Positions 17,564-27,088 of a stretch of DNA of 64,000 bases are shown here, piece by piece. Both the position numbers and the translations under genes were made by a program. The DNA lies in contig NZ_FOYL01000001.1 in assembly GCF_900115955.1 (NCBI RefSeq), positions 1,054,001 through 1,118,000 on the forward strand. The letters run 5' to 3'. This DNA is from Lentzea waywayandensis. GTDB lineage: Bacteria; Actinomycetota; Actinomycetes; Mycobacteriales; Pseudonocardiaceae. Every line of letters begins with the position of its first letter. Within the stretch, counting starts at the first letter, position 1. Under the pieces are notes generated by a model. It did no database searches and was not told the DNA's origin. It saw only the letters and a list, made by a program, of their open reading frames with translations.

Positions 17564-18520
17564 GTGTCCGATGCGGCGATTTTCCAGCGCAGGTTCGAGG
17601 CGCTGGCCGCGAACGTCGAGGACTTCATCCGCGGCAAGCCCGAGGTGGTCAGGCTGGCACTCGTGTGCCTGCTCGCCGAGGGACACCTGCTGATCGAGGA
17701 CGTACCGGGCGTGGCGAAGACCTCGCTCGCCAAGGCGATCGCGCGCTCGATCGCGGGCGCGGAGGTCAAGCGGATCCAGTTCACCCCCGACCTGCTCCCG
17801 TCCGACGTGACCGGCGTGCAGGTGTACGACCAGGGCCGCTCGCGCTTCGAGTTCCGCCAGGGCCCCGTCTTCACCCACATCCTGCTCGGCGACGAGATCA
17901 ACCGGGCCTCCCCCAAGACCCAGTCGGCACTGCTGGAGGTCATGGCCGAGGGCCAGGTCACCGTCGACGGCCGCCCGATCCCGGTGCCGTACCCGTTCCT
18001 GTGCATCGCCACCCAGAACCCGGTGGAGCACCAGGGCACCTACGCCCTGCCCGAGGCGCAGCTGGACAGGTTCATGATGCGCATCAGCATCGGCTACCCC
18101 GAGAACCTGGCCGACGAGATCAGCATCCTGTCCTACGGCGTGACCCGCCGCCGCCCGGACGAGCTCAAGTCCGTGATGGAACTCGACGACCTCCGCCTGA
18201 TGATCCGAGCGGTCCGCGAGCAACGAGTGGCCGACGACCTCCGCGAGTACGTCGCCCGCCTGGTCCGCGCCACCCGAGTGCACCCGGACGTCGAACTGGG
18301 CGTGAGCCCGCGCGGCGGCATCGCCATGATCACCGCCGCGCAGGCCTACGCGCTGGCCGCCGGCCGTCCGTACGTGACGGCGGACGACGTGAAGGCCGTG
18401 GCCGTGCCCGTGCTGAACCACCGGCTGCTGCTGACCCCGGAGGCCCGCATCCAGCAACGCACCGCGGAATCGGTGCTCGGCGACGTCCTGGCGACAGCGC
18501 CGGTGCCGGCCGGCCGGTGA
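17564..18520 (+). CDS. MoxR-family AAA+ ATPase (locus A)
   Basis: A 318-aa MoxR ATPase. Walker A is D46-V-P-G-V-A-K52-T53 (the G-x-A-K-T form is common in MoxR). Walker B is ILLGDEINRASPKTQSALLE, sensor 1 is IATQNPVEHQGTY, the arginine motif is LPEAQLDRFMM, and SPRGGIAM lies in the lid. MoxR proteins act as chaperone-like ATPases that mature partner complexes, often with DUF58/VWA proteins. I chose GTG 17564, which follows GGGGG at 8 bp; the frame runs farther upstream but there it is antisense-like to the XRE gene. Its TGA overlaps the DUF58 start (GTGA). Confidence 0.93.
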   Translation: MSDAAIFQRRFEALAANVEDFIRGKPEVVRLALVCLLAEGHLLIEDVPGVAKTSLAKAIARSIAGAEVKRIQFTPDLLPSDVTGVQVYDQGRSRFEFRQGPVFTHILLGDEINRASPKTQSALLEVMAEGQVTVDGRPIPVPYPFLCIATQNPVEHQGTYALPEAQLDRFMMRISIGYPENLADEISILSYGVTRRRPDELKSVMELDDLRLMIRAVREQRVADDLREYVARLVRATRVHPDVELGVSPRGGIAMITAAQAYALAAGRPYVTADDVKAVAVPVLNHRLLLTPEARIQQRTAESVLGDVLATAPVPAGR

Positions 18521-19665
18521 GTGCCGTGCTGACCAGGTCCGGGGCCTGGATGACGGCCGCCGCCACCGGGCTGGTCGCCCTCGGCTGGTGGACGGACTAC
18601 CCGGAACTGGTGACGCTCGGCCTCGCCGCGGCGGGCTCCCTGCTGGTGGCCGCCGCCTGGCTGGCGGTGGCACCCCGGCTGACGGCCGTGCGGGAGGTGC
18701 GGCCGAGGCGGGTGTTCGAGGGCAGCGCCGCCCAGGGCACGCTGACCGTGACGAACGTGGGCGGGCGCGGCAGCCCGCCGCTGATGGTCACCGAGACCGT
18801 CGGGGGGAACCGCACCACCGTCACGGTGCCCGCGCTGGGCGCCGGCCACAGCTGCACGGTCGGCTACCCGCTTCCGGTCGGGCGGCGCGGACGCTACGTG
18901 ATCCCGCCGGTGGAGCTCGGCCACTCGGACCCGCTGCGCCTGCTGCACCGCGGCCGCGCGTCCGGGAGCGAACTGGTCGTGCACGTCTACCCGCGGGTGC
19001 ACCTGCTCGCCACGATCGCCCTCGGCGGGGCGCAGGACGCCGAAGGCCAGACGACCAGCAGTGCTCCGCTGGGCGGGGCCGCGTTCCACAGCCTGCGGGA
19101 GTACGCGCCCGGCGACGACTGGCGGCGCATCCACTGGGGCGCGACGGCCCGGACCGGGACGGTGATGGCCCGCCACGTGGTGACGCCCGACGAGCCACGT
19201 CAGCTGATCGTGCTCGACACCGGTTCCGCGCCCTACCGCGGCTCGTCGTTCGAGGACGCGGTCCGCGTCGCCGCGTCGTTCTGCGTCGCCGCGGAGCGCT
19301 CAGGGCTGGCGCTTCGCCTGCGCACCACCGGCGGTGCCGACCGGGAGTCGACCGCAACCGCTCTGGAGTTCCTGTCCACCGTGGACCACGGTGACGCCGA
19401 TCGAGGGCTCGCCGCGTTGCCCGGTCTGGTGCGGGACGTGGTCACCGACACCCAGGGCGTCGCGCTCGTCGTCGTCACCGGTCGCGTGGACGCCGAGGCC
19501 GCTCAGCTGCTCATGTCGCTGCGTCCCCGGTTCCTCTCGGTCAGCCTCGCCCAGCTGGTCTCGCCGGACGCCGCGGTGCCGGCCAGGCCGCGCGGTGTGC
19601 TCGCGGTCGCCGCGCCGAGCAGCGAACAGTTCGCCACGAACTGGAACCGGCTGGTGCTGCGATGA
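18517..19665 (+). CDS. DUF58 membrane protein (locus A)
   Basis: A 382-aa protein with two N-terminal membrane segments (about 8-50), a beta-rich middle, and the DUF58 signature SLREYAPGDDWRRIHWGATARTG (about residues 190-212), which leads into a VWA-like half (RQLIVLDTG). DUF58 proteins are the usual partner of MoxR ATPases. GTG 18517 overlaps the moxR stop by 4 bp and the TGA overlaps the tgpA start, so the three genes are translationally coupled. The role is inferred from operon conservation only. Confidence 0.9.
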   Translation: MSAVLTRSGAWMTAAATGLVALGWWTDYPELVTLGLAAAGSLLVAAAWLAVAPRLTAVREVRPRRVFEGSAAQGTLTVTNVGGRGSPPLMVTETVGGNRTTVTVPALGAGHSCTVGYPLPVGRRGRYVIPPVELGHSDPLRLLHRGRASGSELVVHVYPRVHLLATIALGGAQDAEGQTTSSAPLGGAAFHSLREYAPGDDWRRIHWGATARTGTVMARHVVTPDEPRQLIVLDTGSAPYRGSSFEDAVRVAASFCVAAERSGLALRLRTTGGADRESTATALEFLSTVDHGDADRGLAALPGLVRDVVTDTQGVALVVVTGRVDAEAAQLLMSLRPRFLSVSLAQLVSPDAAVPARPRGVLAVAAPSSEQFATNWNRLVLR

Positions 19666-21890
19666 CCTCGCGGAGGTTCACGCCGGGCAGCGCGGCCGAG
19701 GTGGCACTCGCGGTGACGGCCTGCGCGGCCGGAGCACTCGTGTACCTCCGGTTCTTCGCCACACCCGGCTATCTTCCGGTGCTCATGCTCGCGTGCCTGG
19801 TCGGCGCGGCGACCGCGGCGCTGGGTCATCGGCGCACGTGGGCCGCGCTGGCACTGGCGGTCTCGGGGCTGGCCCTGGTCATGGTCTACGGCGTGTTCGG
19901 TGGCGCCGCCTCCGCCGTCTTCGACGGCCTGCGCGGCAGCTGGAACCGCCTTCTCACGGTGACCGCGCCCGTCGACACCTGGGGCGAACTGCTCGCGGCA
20001 CCGGCACTGGTGACGTGGGCGGCGGCGTTCTCGTCGGTCCTGCTCGTGCTGCGGACGCGAAACCCGCTGGCACCGCTCGTGCCACCGTTGGCCGGCTTCC
20101 TGTTCGCTCTCTTCGCCGTCGGCAACCAGGCAGGTGGACACCTGGTCGCGACCGTCGTGTTCCTGGTCGCGGCACTGGCCCTGATCGCGATCCGCACCCA
20201 CCAGGGCGGCACGACTGGCACGGTTCGCGTCGAACGCCGGTCGTCGAGACCGGGCGTCGCGCTCGCCCTCGTGGCCACGATGGTCGCCGCCAGCGCGTTG
20301 TTCGGCGTGGCGGGCGGGCAGGTGCTGCCCCTGGCGTCCGGTGATCACCGGTTCGACCCGCGTGACGTGCTCGCGCCGCCGGTCCTGAACACCGACGCGC
20401 TCACTCCGCTGGCAGAGCTGAAGAAGCAGCTCAACGAAAGCCCTCCGCGTGCCTTGTTCACCGTGCGAACGCCCTTCAAGGCCGCCTGGCCTCCCCAGAG
20501 GATCCGCACCTCCGCGCTGGACACGTTCGACGGCACCACGTGGACCGCGAACGACACCTACCGCGTGGCGGGGAGCCGGCTCACGGTCGACCCCGAACTG
20601 GTGCACAGCAGTGCGGTGACGGCGCACATCGAACTCCAGGAGCTCGCTGGTCCGTACCTGCCGGTCCTCGGCTGGCCGTCCCGCTTGGACGTGCCCGGCG
20701 AGAGCAGGGGCCGGTTCGGGTTCGACCCGGACTCGGGCGTGGTGGTGAGAACCGGCCCGGCCTCAGCGGGGTTCAGCTACGACGTCACGAGCGAGACCTA
20801 CGTGCGGGACGGCAACCTGTCGCAGGCCACCCCTGCGACGACCCGCTCGTCTCCTCTCCCCGCCGGCGTCCCGCAAGCCCTGCACACGGTCGCGGCGAAC
20901 GCCTTGCGACGCGGCGATGCCGTGCGTCCCCGCGACCGGCTCGACCTCCTGGAGACCGAGCTGCGCAAGAGGGACTACAGGCTGGACAGGCCGCCGGGGC
21001 ACTCCTACGCGGCCCTCGACCGCGTGCTGGCGGAGGGGAGCACCGGCGGCGGGTACGCCGAGCAGTACGCCGCGGCGTTCACGGTGATCGCCAGGATGTG
21101 GGGGTACCCGGCCAGGGTCGCGGTCGGTTACCGCCTGCACGACCCGAAGGACGGCGTCTTCCACGTCACCACCGCCGACGCTCACGCGTGGTCCGAGGTG
21201 CACTTCGCGGGATACGGCTGGATCGAGTACGACCCCAGCAGCATCAGCGACACGAACACGCCGAACCCGCCGCAGGAGGCACCCCGCGTCGTCCCGCCGC
21301 AACCAGCCCCGCCCACGGCCACGCCGGAGCTCGCACCGCCGGCGCGGCCTCAGCCCTCCGACGCACCCGACGAGTGGGCCTTCCGCTGGAGCGACGTCCT
21401 GAACGGCACCTTCGTGCTGGTGCCGTCGGTCGTTCTGCTCCTGCTTCTCGCGGGCGGACTCGTGGTGCTCGGGAAAGCCCGTCGCCGCAGGCGCCGGCGC
21501 CGCGATCCCGACCACGCGGCGCAGGTTCTCGGCGCCTGGCACGAGCAGCTCGACCGGCTGACCGAACGCGGCGTCTCACCGCCCGTCTCACTCACGTTCC
21601 ACGAGGTGGCCCAGCACGTGCGTGGCAGCCTCGGTGACGCGGCGGACCCGATCGCCGCGACCGCTGGACTTGCGACCACGGCGATCTACGCACCGGAGCA
21701 CCTCGACCGTCCGGAAGCCGAGCAGGCCTGGGAACAGGTGGCACGACTGACCGCCGAGCTCTACCCGGGACGCATGTCCGCGGGACGCGTTCGCGCGGCG
21801 CTGGACCCGCGTCCGCTGTGGACCTCGTGGAGCGTCGCGCGGCGCAGGCGACGGGCTGGGGAAAGCCTGGAAATGGGACGATATCGATGA
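19662..21890 (+). CDS. TgpA-like transglutaminase-domain membrane protein lacking the catalytic Cys (locus A)
   Basis: A 742-aa protein: five or six N-terminal membrane segments, an extracytoplasmic DUF3488-like region, a transglutaminase-like core, a Pro-rich linker, one more membrane helix (VLVPSVVLLLLLAGGLVVL) and a cytoplasmic DUF4129-like tail. In the core the usual C-x-x-[YF]-A reads A466-E-Q-Y-A, so the nucleophilic cysteine is replaced by Ala, while the His (DAH508AWSEV) and Asp (EYD524P) positions are kept. An enzyme of the classical type is therefore unlikely; a binding or scaffold role fits better. It overlaps DUF58 upstream and the RCC1 protein downstream by 4 bp each. Confidence 0.9.
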   Translation: MTSRRFTPGSAAEVALAVTACAAGALVYLRFFATPGYLPVLMLACLVGAATAALGHRRTWAALALAVSGLALVMVYGVFGGAASAVFDGLRGSWNRLLTVTAPVDTWGELLAAPALVTWAAAFSSVLLVLRTRNPLAPLVPPLAGFLFALFAVGNQAGGHLVATVVFLVAALALIAIRTHQGGTTGTVRVERRSSRPGVALALVATMVAASALFGVAGGQVLPLASGDHRFDPRDVLAPPVLNTDALTPLAELKKQLNESPPRALFTVRTPFKAAWPPQRIRTSALDTFDGTTWTANDTYRVAGSRLTVDPELVHSSAVTAHIELQELAGPYLPVLGWPSRLDVPGESRGRFGFDPDSGVVVRTGPASAGFSYDVTSETYVRDGNLSQATPATTRSSPLPAGVPQALHTVAANALRRGDAVRPRDRLDLLETELRKRDYRLDRPPGHSYAALDRVLAEGSTGGGYAEQYAAAFTVIARMWGYPARVAVGYRLHDPKDGVFHVTTADAHAWSEVHFAGYGWIEYDPSSISDTNTPNPPQEAPRVVPPQPAPPTATPELAPPARPQPSDAPDEWAFRWSDVLNGTFVLVPSVVLLLLLAGGLVVLGKARRRRRRRRDPDHAAQVLGAWHEQLDRLTERGVSPPVSLTFHEVAQHVRGSLGDAADPIAATAGLATTAIYAPEHLDRPEAEQAWEQVARLTAELYPGRMSAGRVRAALDPRPLWTSWSVARRRRRAGESLEMGRYR

Positions 21891-24472
21891 AACCGAGGCA
21901 CGTCCGGGTCGCGCTCGCCGTCGTCGCCGTGCTGGCCGGCGCTGTTCTGGTGGTGGGGCCGGGTTATGAGACCTCCCAGGCGCGGATGTACTCCGGCGCG
22001 GTCTGGCTGGCATCGGGACGAGTCGGCCAGGCGACGCTGGTGGACGGCGCCTCCGCCGAGGTGAAGGCCCAGGTGTCGGTCGACAGACCGAGCACGGCGC
22101 TGAGCGTGACCCAGCAGGGTGGCGGCGCGCTGGTCCTGAACGAGAAGACCGGCTTGCTGCGCCGCGTCGACGGCCCCACCGAACAGGTCTCCCCACAGGT
22201 GTCCGTTCTCCCCGCCAGCGACGGCCTGGTCGTGCTGCCGTCACCGGACGCGCCGCGGGTGATCGACGTCCACAGTGGAGTGGTCGCCGTGGTCGACCCC
22301 GTGACGCTGGCGCCGCGAGGCGAGCCGGAGCGCCTGGCTGAGACGATCCGGCCGGGCAGCGCCGTCGTCGACGGCGAGGGCCGGGTGTGGGCGATCGACG
22401 ACACGACCGGTGAAGTCGTCTGGCTCAGCGAGGGCAAGCGGCGAAACCGTGCCACGACGACCAAGAACGGTCTCCTCACGATCACGCGGGGTCTGCCCGC
22501 ACTGGTGGATCCCGAGCACGGCACGGCCCAACTGCTCCACACCGGGACCGGCGGCGTCAGCCGATCACTGCGGCCGGACCTCCGTGCCGACGACGAGGTG
22601 GTCGTCAGCGGCTCCGCGGACCGGTCACGGCTGCTGATCGCTGTTCCCTCTCGCGGCGAGCTGATCTCGTGCACGTTCGACACCGGCTCCTGTGCCGCGC
22701 CCGTGAAGGTCAGTGCCGCCGGCGCCGAACTCGGGTCCCCGGTCGAGGTCGACGACCACGCGGTGGTGCCCGACCACTCCACGGGGCAGGCGACGATCGT
22801 CGATCTCGGCACCTCGCGAGTGGTGGCTCAGCGCCGGCTGTTCGACCGGCCCGCGCCGTTCGAGCTGATCGTCCGCGACGGCATCGTCTTCTTCAACGAC
22901 CCGGAGAGCAACAAGGCCGGCGTGCTCGACCTGGGGGGCGAGGTACGAACGATCACCAAGTACACCGAGGACCCCGCCACGCCCGAACTCCCGCAGGTGC
23001 CCGAGGCCAAGCGGTCGGACGAGGTGAAGAAGACGGGGCACGAGAAGTCGGACCCCGGGCTGGGGCTGCCCGGCCGGACGGGCAAGCCCGATCCGACGGC
23101 TCAGGGCCCCACAGCGTCCATCCTGGTCAAGCCCGGCAACCGCGGTGTGGTCGGCGACGAGTTCGAGCTGACCTTCGTGCTCCAGCCCGCCACCGCCGCC
23201 AGCGTCCGATGGTCGTTCGGCGACGGGGCCGGCATGACCGGCTCCTCGGTCCGGCACAGCTGGGACGAGCCTGGCGTCTTCACCGTCCGCGCCACCGCCA
23301 CCTTCGGCGCCGGAGAGCGGGCCGAGGCCGAGACCACGGTGACCGTGGACCCGCCGGACGCCCCGCCGGCCATCACCTCACTCGGCATCAGGCGGCCGAA
23401 GCCGGTGATCGGGGAGCCGGTGCACTTCAGCGCGGACACCACCCGCGATCCGGACAAGTGGGAGTGGACCGTCACCAGGCCGGGCCGGCCGACACCCGAG
23501 GTGACCGCGCAGACGGCCGAGTTCGACCACGCGTTCACCACAGCCGGCCGCTACGTCGTCGCGCTCACCGTCACCAAGGGATCCCGGACCGCGCGGGCGA
23601 CACGGCAGTTCACCGTGGGACGAGGCGCGGTGAGGGCTTGGGGTGGCGACAACTTCTACCACGTGCTGGACGTTCCACCGGAGGCCGGGAGCGGCGTGAT
23701 CGCGATCGACGCGGCGAGTCAGCACGCGCTGGCGTTGAAAGCGAACGGCCGCGTGATCGCCTGGGGCGACGACGACTACGGGCAGCTGGCCGTGCCGCCG
23801 CAGGCGCTGAGCGGGGTGACCGCGATCTCCGCCATGGGCCTCTTCAGCCTGGCGTTGAGGGCCGACGGCTCCGTCATCGCCTGGGGCGACCACAGTTGGG
23901 GGAAGACGGACGTGCCGAAACTCGCCCAGCACGGAGTGGTCGCGATCGCCGCGGGGATGGACCACGGCATGGCGTTGAAATCGGACGGCTCCGTCGTCGC
24001 CTGGGGCTCCAACGACCAGGGGCAGGCGTCCGTGCCCGAGGAGGCGCTGACCGGTGTGGTCGCGATCGCTGCGGGGCACTACACCAGCCTGGCGTGGAAG
24101 GCCGACGGCTCCGTCCTCGTCTGGGGCAGGGAGCTCCCTTCGTCACCGGCGCCGATGCCGGGCCACATCGCCGGCCTGCGCACGATCGCCATGGGCTTCG
24201 ACGTCGGCCTGGCGCTGCGAGACGGCTCGCTCATCAGCTGGGGCTACGCGAAGTCCCACGTGTACCGGTTGCCGGACGAGGTGAAGAGCGGCGTCGCCGC
24301 GGTGGACTTCAGCTTCCAGCACGCCATCGTGGTGAAAACCGACGGCACCGCGTTCGCGTGGGGTCTGGTCGACGAGGACACGTCTGTTGTTCCACATGAG
24401 TACAACCGTGGCGTGCTGGCCGCCATGGCGGGCATGAACTACAACCTGGTCCTGCTGGAAGAGATCGACTGA
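21887..24472 (+). CDS. Membrane-anchored PKD/RCC1-propeller surface protein, first copy
   Basis: An 861-aa protein with a single N-terminal membrane anchor (about 8-28) and a large outside part. Residues 30-360 look like a beta-propeller with short repeats (VWLASGRVGQATLVDG, VWAIDDTTGEVVWLS, ATIVDLGTSRVV). A Lys/Asp/Pro linker follows, then a PKD domain (VRWSFGDG, about 408-495), a second PKD-like domain (497-582) and seven RCC1-type repeats (VIAWGDDDYGQ and six other W-G strands), enough for a complete seven-bladed propeller. ATG 21887 overlaps the tgpA stop. The next gene is a close paralogue. It is probably the surface effector or ligand-binding component of the MoxR locus; this is inference. 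Confidence 0.87.
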   Translation: MKPRHVRVALAVVAVLAGAVLVVGPGYETSQARMYSGAVWLASGRVGQATLVDGASAEVKAQVSVDRPSTALSVTQQGGGALVLNEKTGLLRRVDGPTEQVSPQVSVLPASDGLVVLPSPDAPRVIDVHSGVVAVVDPVTLAPRGEPERLAETIRPGSAVVDGEGRVWAIDDTTGEVVWLSEGKRRNRATTTKNGLLTITRGLPALVDPEHGTAQLLHTGTGGVSRSLRPDLRADDEVVVSGSADRSRLLIAVPSRGELISCTFDTGSCAAPVKVSAAGAELGSPVEVDDHAVVPDHSTGQATIVDLGTSRVVAQRRLFDRPAPFELIVRDGIVFFNDPESNKAGVLDLGGEVRTITKYTEDPATPELPQVPEAKRSDEVKKTGHEKSDPGLGLPGRTGKPDPTAQGPTASILVKPGNRGVVGDEFELTFVLQPATAASVRWSFGDGAGMTGSSVRHSWDEPGVFTVRATATFGAGERAEAETTVTVDPPDAPPAITSLGIRRPKPVIGEPVHFSADTTRDPDKWEWTVTRPGRPTPEVTAQTAEFDHAFTTAGRYVVALTVTKGSRTARATRQFTVGRGAVRAWGGDNFYHVLDVPPEAGSGVIAIDAASQHALALKANGRVIAWGDDDYGQLAVPPQALSGVTAISAMGLFSLALRADGSVIAWGDHSWGKTDVPKLAQHGVVAIAAGMDHGMALKSDGSVVAWGSNDQGQASVPEEALTGVVAIAAGHYTSLAWKADGSVLVWGRELPSSPAPMPGHIAGLRTIAMGFDVGLALRDGSLISWGYAKSHVYRLPDEVKSGVAAVDFSFQHAIVVKTDGTAFAWGLVDEDTSVVPHEYNRGVLAAMAGMNYNLVLLEEID

Positions 24473-24475
24473 CCG

Positions 24476-27076
24476 ATGAGACCGCTGAAGCGACGCACCC
24501 GGCTCCTGACCGCGCTCGCCGCCGTCGCCGCGACCACCGCGGCCGTTCTCGTGGTGGGGCCGGGCTATCACTCCGCACAGGTGCGCATGCACTCCGGCAC
24601 GGTCTGGCTGGCGTCCGGGCGGGCCGGCGAGGTGACCCTGGTGGACGGCGCCGCCGCCGAGGTGATGGCCCACGTGCCCGTCGCCGCTCCGGACACGGCG
24701 CTGACCGTCGCCCAGAGGGCTGGCGCGGTCGTGGTGCTCGACCGGGAGACCGGCCGGTTGAGCGGTGTCGACAGCGCCACCGAACGGGTCACGCCCGCGG
24801 CGTCGGTCCTCCCCCCGAGCGACGGGCTGGTCGTCCTGCCCGCCCCGGACGCGCTGCACGTGGTCGACGTCCACAGTGGAATGGCGGCCGCCGTCGACCC
24901 CGAGACGCTGGCACCGAGAGGCGAACCTCGGCGGCTGGCGGACTCGATCAGACCGGACGGCGTCGCCGTCGACGACCGCGGCCGGTTGTGGGCGATCGAC
25001 GACAGGACCGGCGATCTGGTCTGGCTGAGCGACGGGCACCGACGGACCCGTTCCGCCGCGGCGGAGAACGGCCGTCTGACGATCATCGGGGGCCGGCCGG
25101 CGCTGGTGGATCCCGGCCGCGGCACGGCCGAGCTGCTCGACCCCGAGACCGGTGCGGTCACGCGGTCCACCCGGATCGACGCGCCGGCCGACGACACGAC
25201 GGCGATCGGAAGGTCCGCCGACCAGGAGCGGCTGCTCATCGCGATCGGCAGCCGGGGCGAGCTGGTCTCCTGCACCTTCGACGCCGGCTGCGCCGCGCCC
25301 GTGAAGGTCGGTTCCGCGGGCGCCGACCTCGGGAACCCGATCGAGGTAGGCGACCACGCGGTGGTGCCCGACCGCTCCACCGGGCAGGCCACGATCGTCG
25401 ACCTGGCCCGCTCCAGGGTGGTCGCACAGCGCCAGCTGTTCGACAAGCCGGTCCGGTTCGAGTTGATCGCCCACGACGACGTCGTCTTCTTCAACGACCC
25501 GAACGGCGACACGGCCGGGGTGCTGGACCTGACCGGTGACGTCCGGACGATCACCAAGCACACCGGGGAACCCGTCGAGGGCGACGTCCGGCCCGCACCC
25601 GACCCCCGCGCGCAGGCGGACCAGGTGACGAAGATCGATCGCCGGAAGGACGAGCGCGGTCTGGGGCTCCCCGCCCAGACCGGACGGGCCACCCGGCCGA
25701 CACCGGGGCCGGCACCCACGGCGTCCATCGAGATCAGTCCAGACGACCACGGCGTGGTCGGCGAGGAGTTCGAGCTGACGATGGTGGTGCGGCAGGCGAC
25801 CGCCACGTCGGCCGACTGGTCCTTCGGTGACGAGACCCCGGCGGTGGCGGGCACCACCGTCCGGCACCGGTGGCAGCGGCCCGGCACCTTCACCGTCCGT
25901 GCCACCGCGATCCTCGGGAACGGGGGCACCGCGCGGTCGGAGGCCACCGTGACCGTGACCGAGCCGGGGGCGCCGCCGAGCATCATCGGGATCGCCTTCC
26001 AGCGGCCGCGGCCGGTGATCGGCGAGTCGGTCCACTTCGGCGCGGACACCACCGGGCAGCCGGACAGCTGGTCGTGGACCGTCACCAAGGACGGCACGGC
26101 CGAACCCGAGGCCACCGCGGACACCGCGGAGTTCGACCACAGGTTCGCCACCGCCGGCACCTACACCGTCTCCCTCACCATCACGACCGGCACCACGACC
26201 GCGCGGTCGTCCCGGCAGGTCAAGGTCGCTCGCGGTGCGGTCAAGTTCTGGGGTCGCACCATCGACGGCGACCTGACCCCGCCGGAGTCGGTCGCCAGTG
26301 GAGTGATCGCGATCGACGCCGGCGGCGAGCACGCCCTGGCGTTGAAGGCGGACGGCTCGGTGATCGCCTGGGGCGACAACTACTCCGGCCAGTCGAGTGT
26401 GCCGCAGGAGGCTCTCAGCGGCGTGGTCGCCATCGCCGCCGGCTACCAGCACAGCCTGGCGCTGAAAGCCGACGGCTCCGTCATCGCCTGGGGTCTCGAC
26501 ATGGAGGGGGTCACGACCGTCCCGCCGGAGGCCAAGCACGACGTGGTCGCCATCTCGACGGTCGGCACGCACAGCCTGGCGTTGAAGAAGGACGGGAGCG
26601 TGATCTCCTGGGGCTTCATCTGCTGCCCCTACTACTGGGGGCCCGGGCCGGCGCTCACCGGCGCCACCGCCATCGCCGCCGGCGCCAGTCACAGCATGGC
26701 GGTGAAGGCGGACGGCACCATCGTCAGCTGGGGTGACACCAGGGAGTACAGCTGTGACCCCGTCGAGCCGGTGCACGACGTACGCGCCGTCGCCGGGGGG
26801 TACGGCCCCTGTCTGGCACTGCTGACGGACGGCACGCTCCTGGGCTGGGGAGCGGACCACCTGGGTCCGTTCTCCGTTCCCCCTGCCGCGCGACACGATG
26901 TCGTCGCGATGGACGTCAACCTCTGGAACGCGTTGGTCCTGAAAGCGGACGGCTCGGTCATCGGCTGGGGAATCGACGGCATGGCCAAGCCTTCCGCGCC
27001 TGTACCGCCGGAGTTCGACCGCGGCGTCTTGGCCATCGCCGCCGGCGCCACCTACGGTCTGGCCGTGGTGGAATGA
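24476..27076 (+). CDS. Membrane-anchored PKD/RCC1-propeller surface protein, second copy
   Basis: An 866-aa tandem paralogue of the preceding gene, starting 3 bp after it. The layout is the same: membrane anchor (about 12-30, ending VLVVGPGY in both), N-terminal propeller (VWLASGRAGEVTLVDG, GQATIVDLARS), linker, PKD domain (about 415-498, WSFGDE), second PKD-like domain, and seven RCC1-type W-G repeats from about residue 587. The RCC1 blades differ most, including an insert with a Cys pair (GFICCPYYWG) and another Cys in REYSCDP. This fits a recent duplication with divergence of the binding face. It ends 12 bp from the convergent TIR gene. Confidence 0.87.
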   Translation: MRPLKRRTRLLTALAAVAATTAAVLVVGPGYHSAQVRMHSGTVWLASGRAGEVTLVDGAAAEVMAHVPVAAPDTALTVAQRAGAVVVLDRETGRLSGVDSATERVTPAASVLPPSDGLVVLPAPDALHVVDVHSGMAAAVDPETLAPRGEPRRLADSIRPDGVAVDDRGRLWAIDDRTGDLVWLSDGHRRTRSAAAENGRLTIIGGRPALVDPGRGTAELLDPETGAVTRSTRIDAPADDTTAIGRSADQERLLIAIGSRGELVSCTFDAGCAAPVKVGSAGADLGNPIEVGDHAVVPDRSTGQATIVDLARSRVVAQRQLFDKPVRFELIAHDDVVFFNDPNGDTAGVLDLTGDVRTITKHTGEPVEGDVRPAPDPRAQADQVTKIDRRKDERGLGLPAQTGRATRPTPGPAPTASIEISPDDHGVVGEEFELTMVVRQATATSADWSFGDETPAVAGTTVRHRWQRPGTFTVRATAILGNGGTARSEATVTVTEPGAPPSIIGIAFQRPRPVIGESVHFGADTTGQPDSWSWTVTKDGTAEPEATADTAEFDHRFATAGTYTVSLTITTGTTTARSSRQVKVARGAVKFWGRTIDGDLTPPESVASGVIAIDAGGEHALALKADGSVIAWGDNYSGQSSVPQEALSGVVAIAAGYQHSLALKADGSVIAWGLDMEGVTTVPPEAKHDVVAISTVGTHSLALKKDGSVISWGFICCPYYWGPGPALTGATAIAAGASHSMAVKADGTIVSWGDTREYSCDPVEPVHDVRAVAGGYGPCLALLTDGTLLGWGADHLGPFSVPPAARHDVVAMDVNLWNALVLKADGSVIGWGIDGMAKPSAPVPPEFDRGVLAIAAGATYGLAVVE

Positions 27077-27088
27077 TCCCGCCGACGG

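Noticed and set aside
23640-24400. Repeated GGCGTGGTCGCGATCGC-like blocks that look like a DNA repeat array
   Set aside because: Spacing is about 140 bp and in frame; they encode the RCC1-type protein repeats and are not a CRISPR or tandem DNA repeat.
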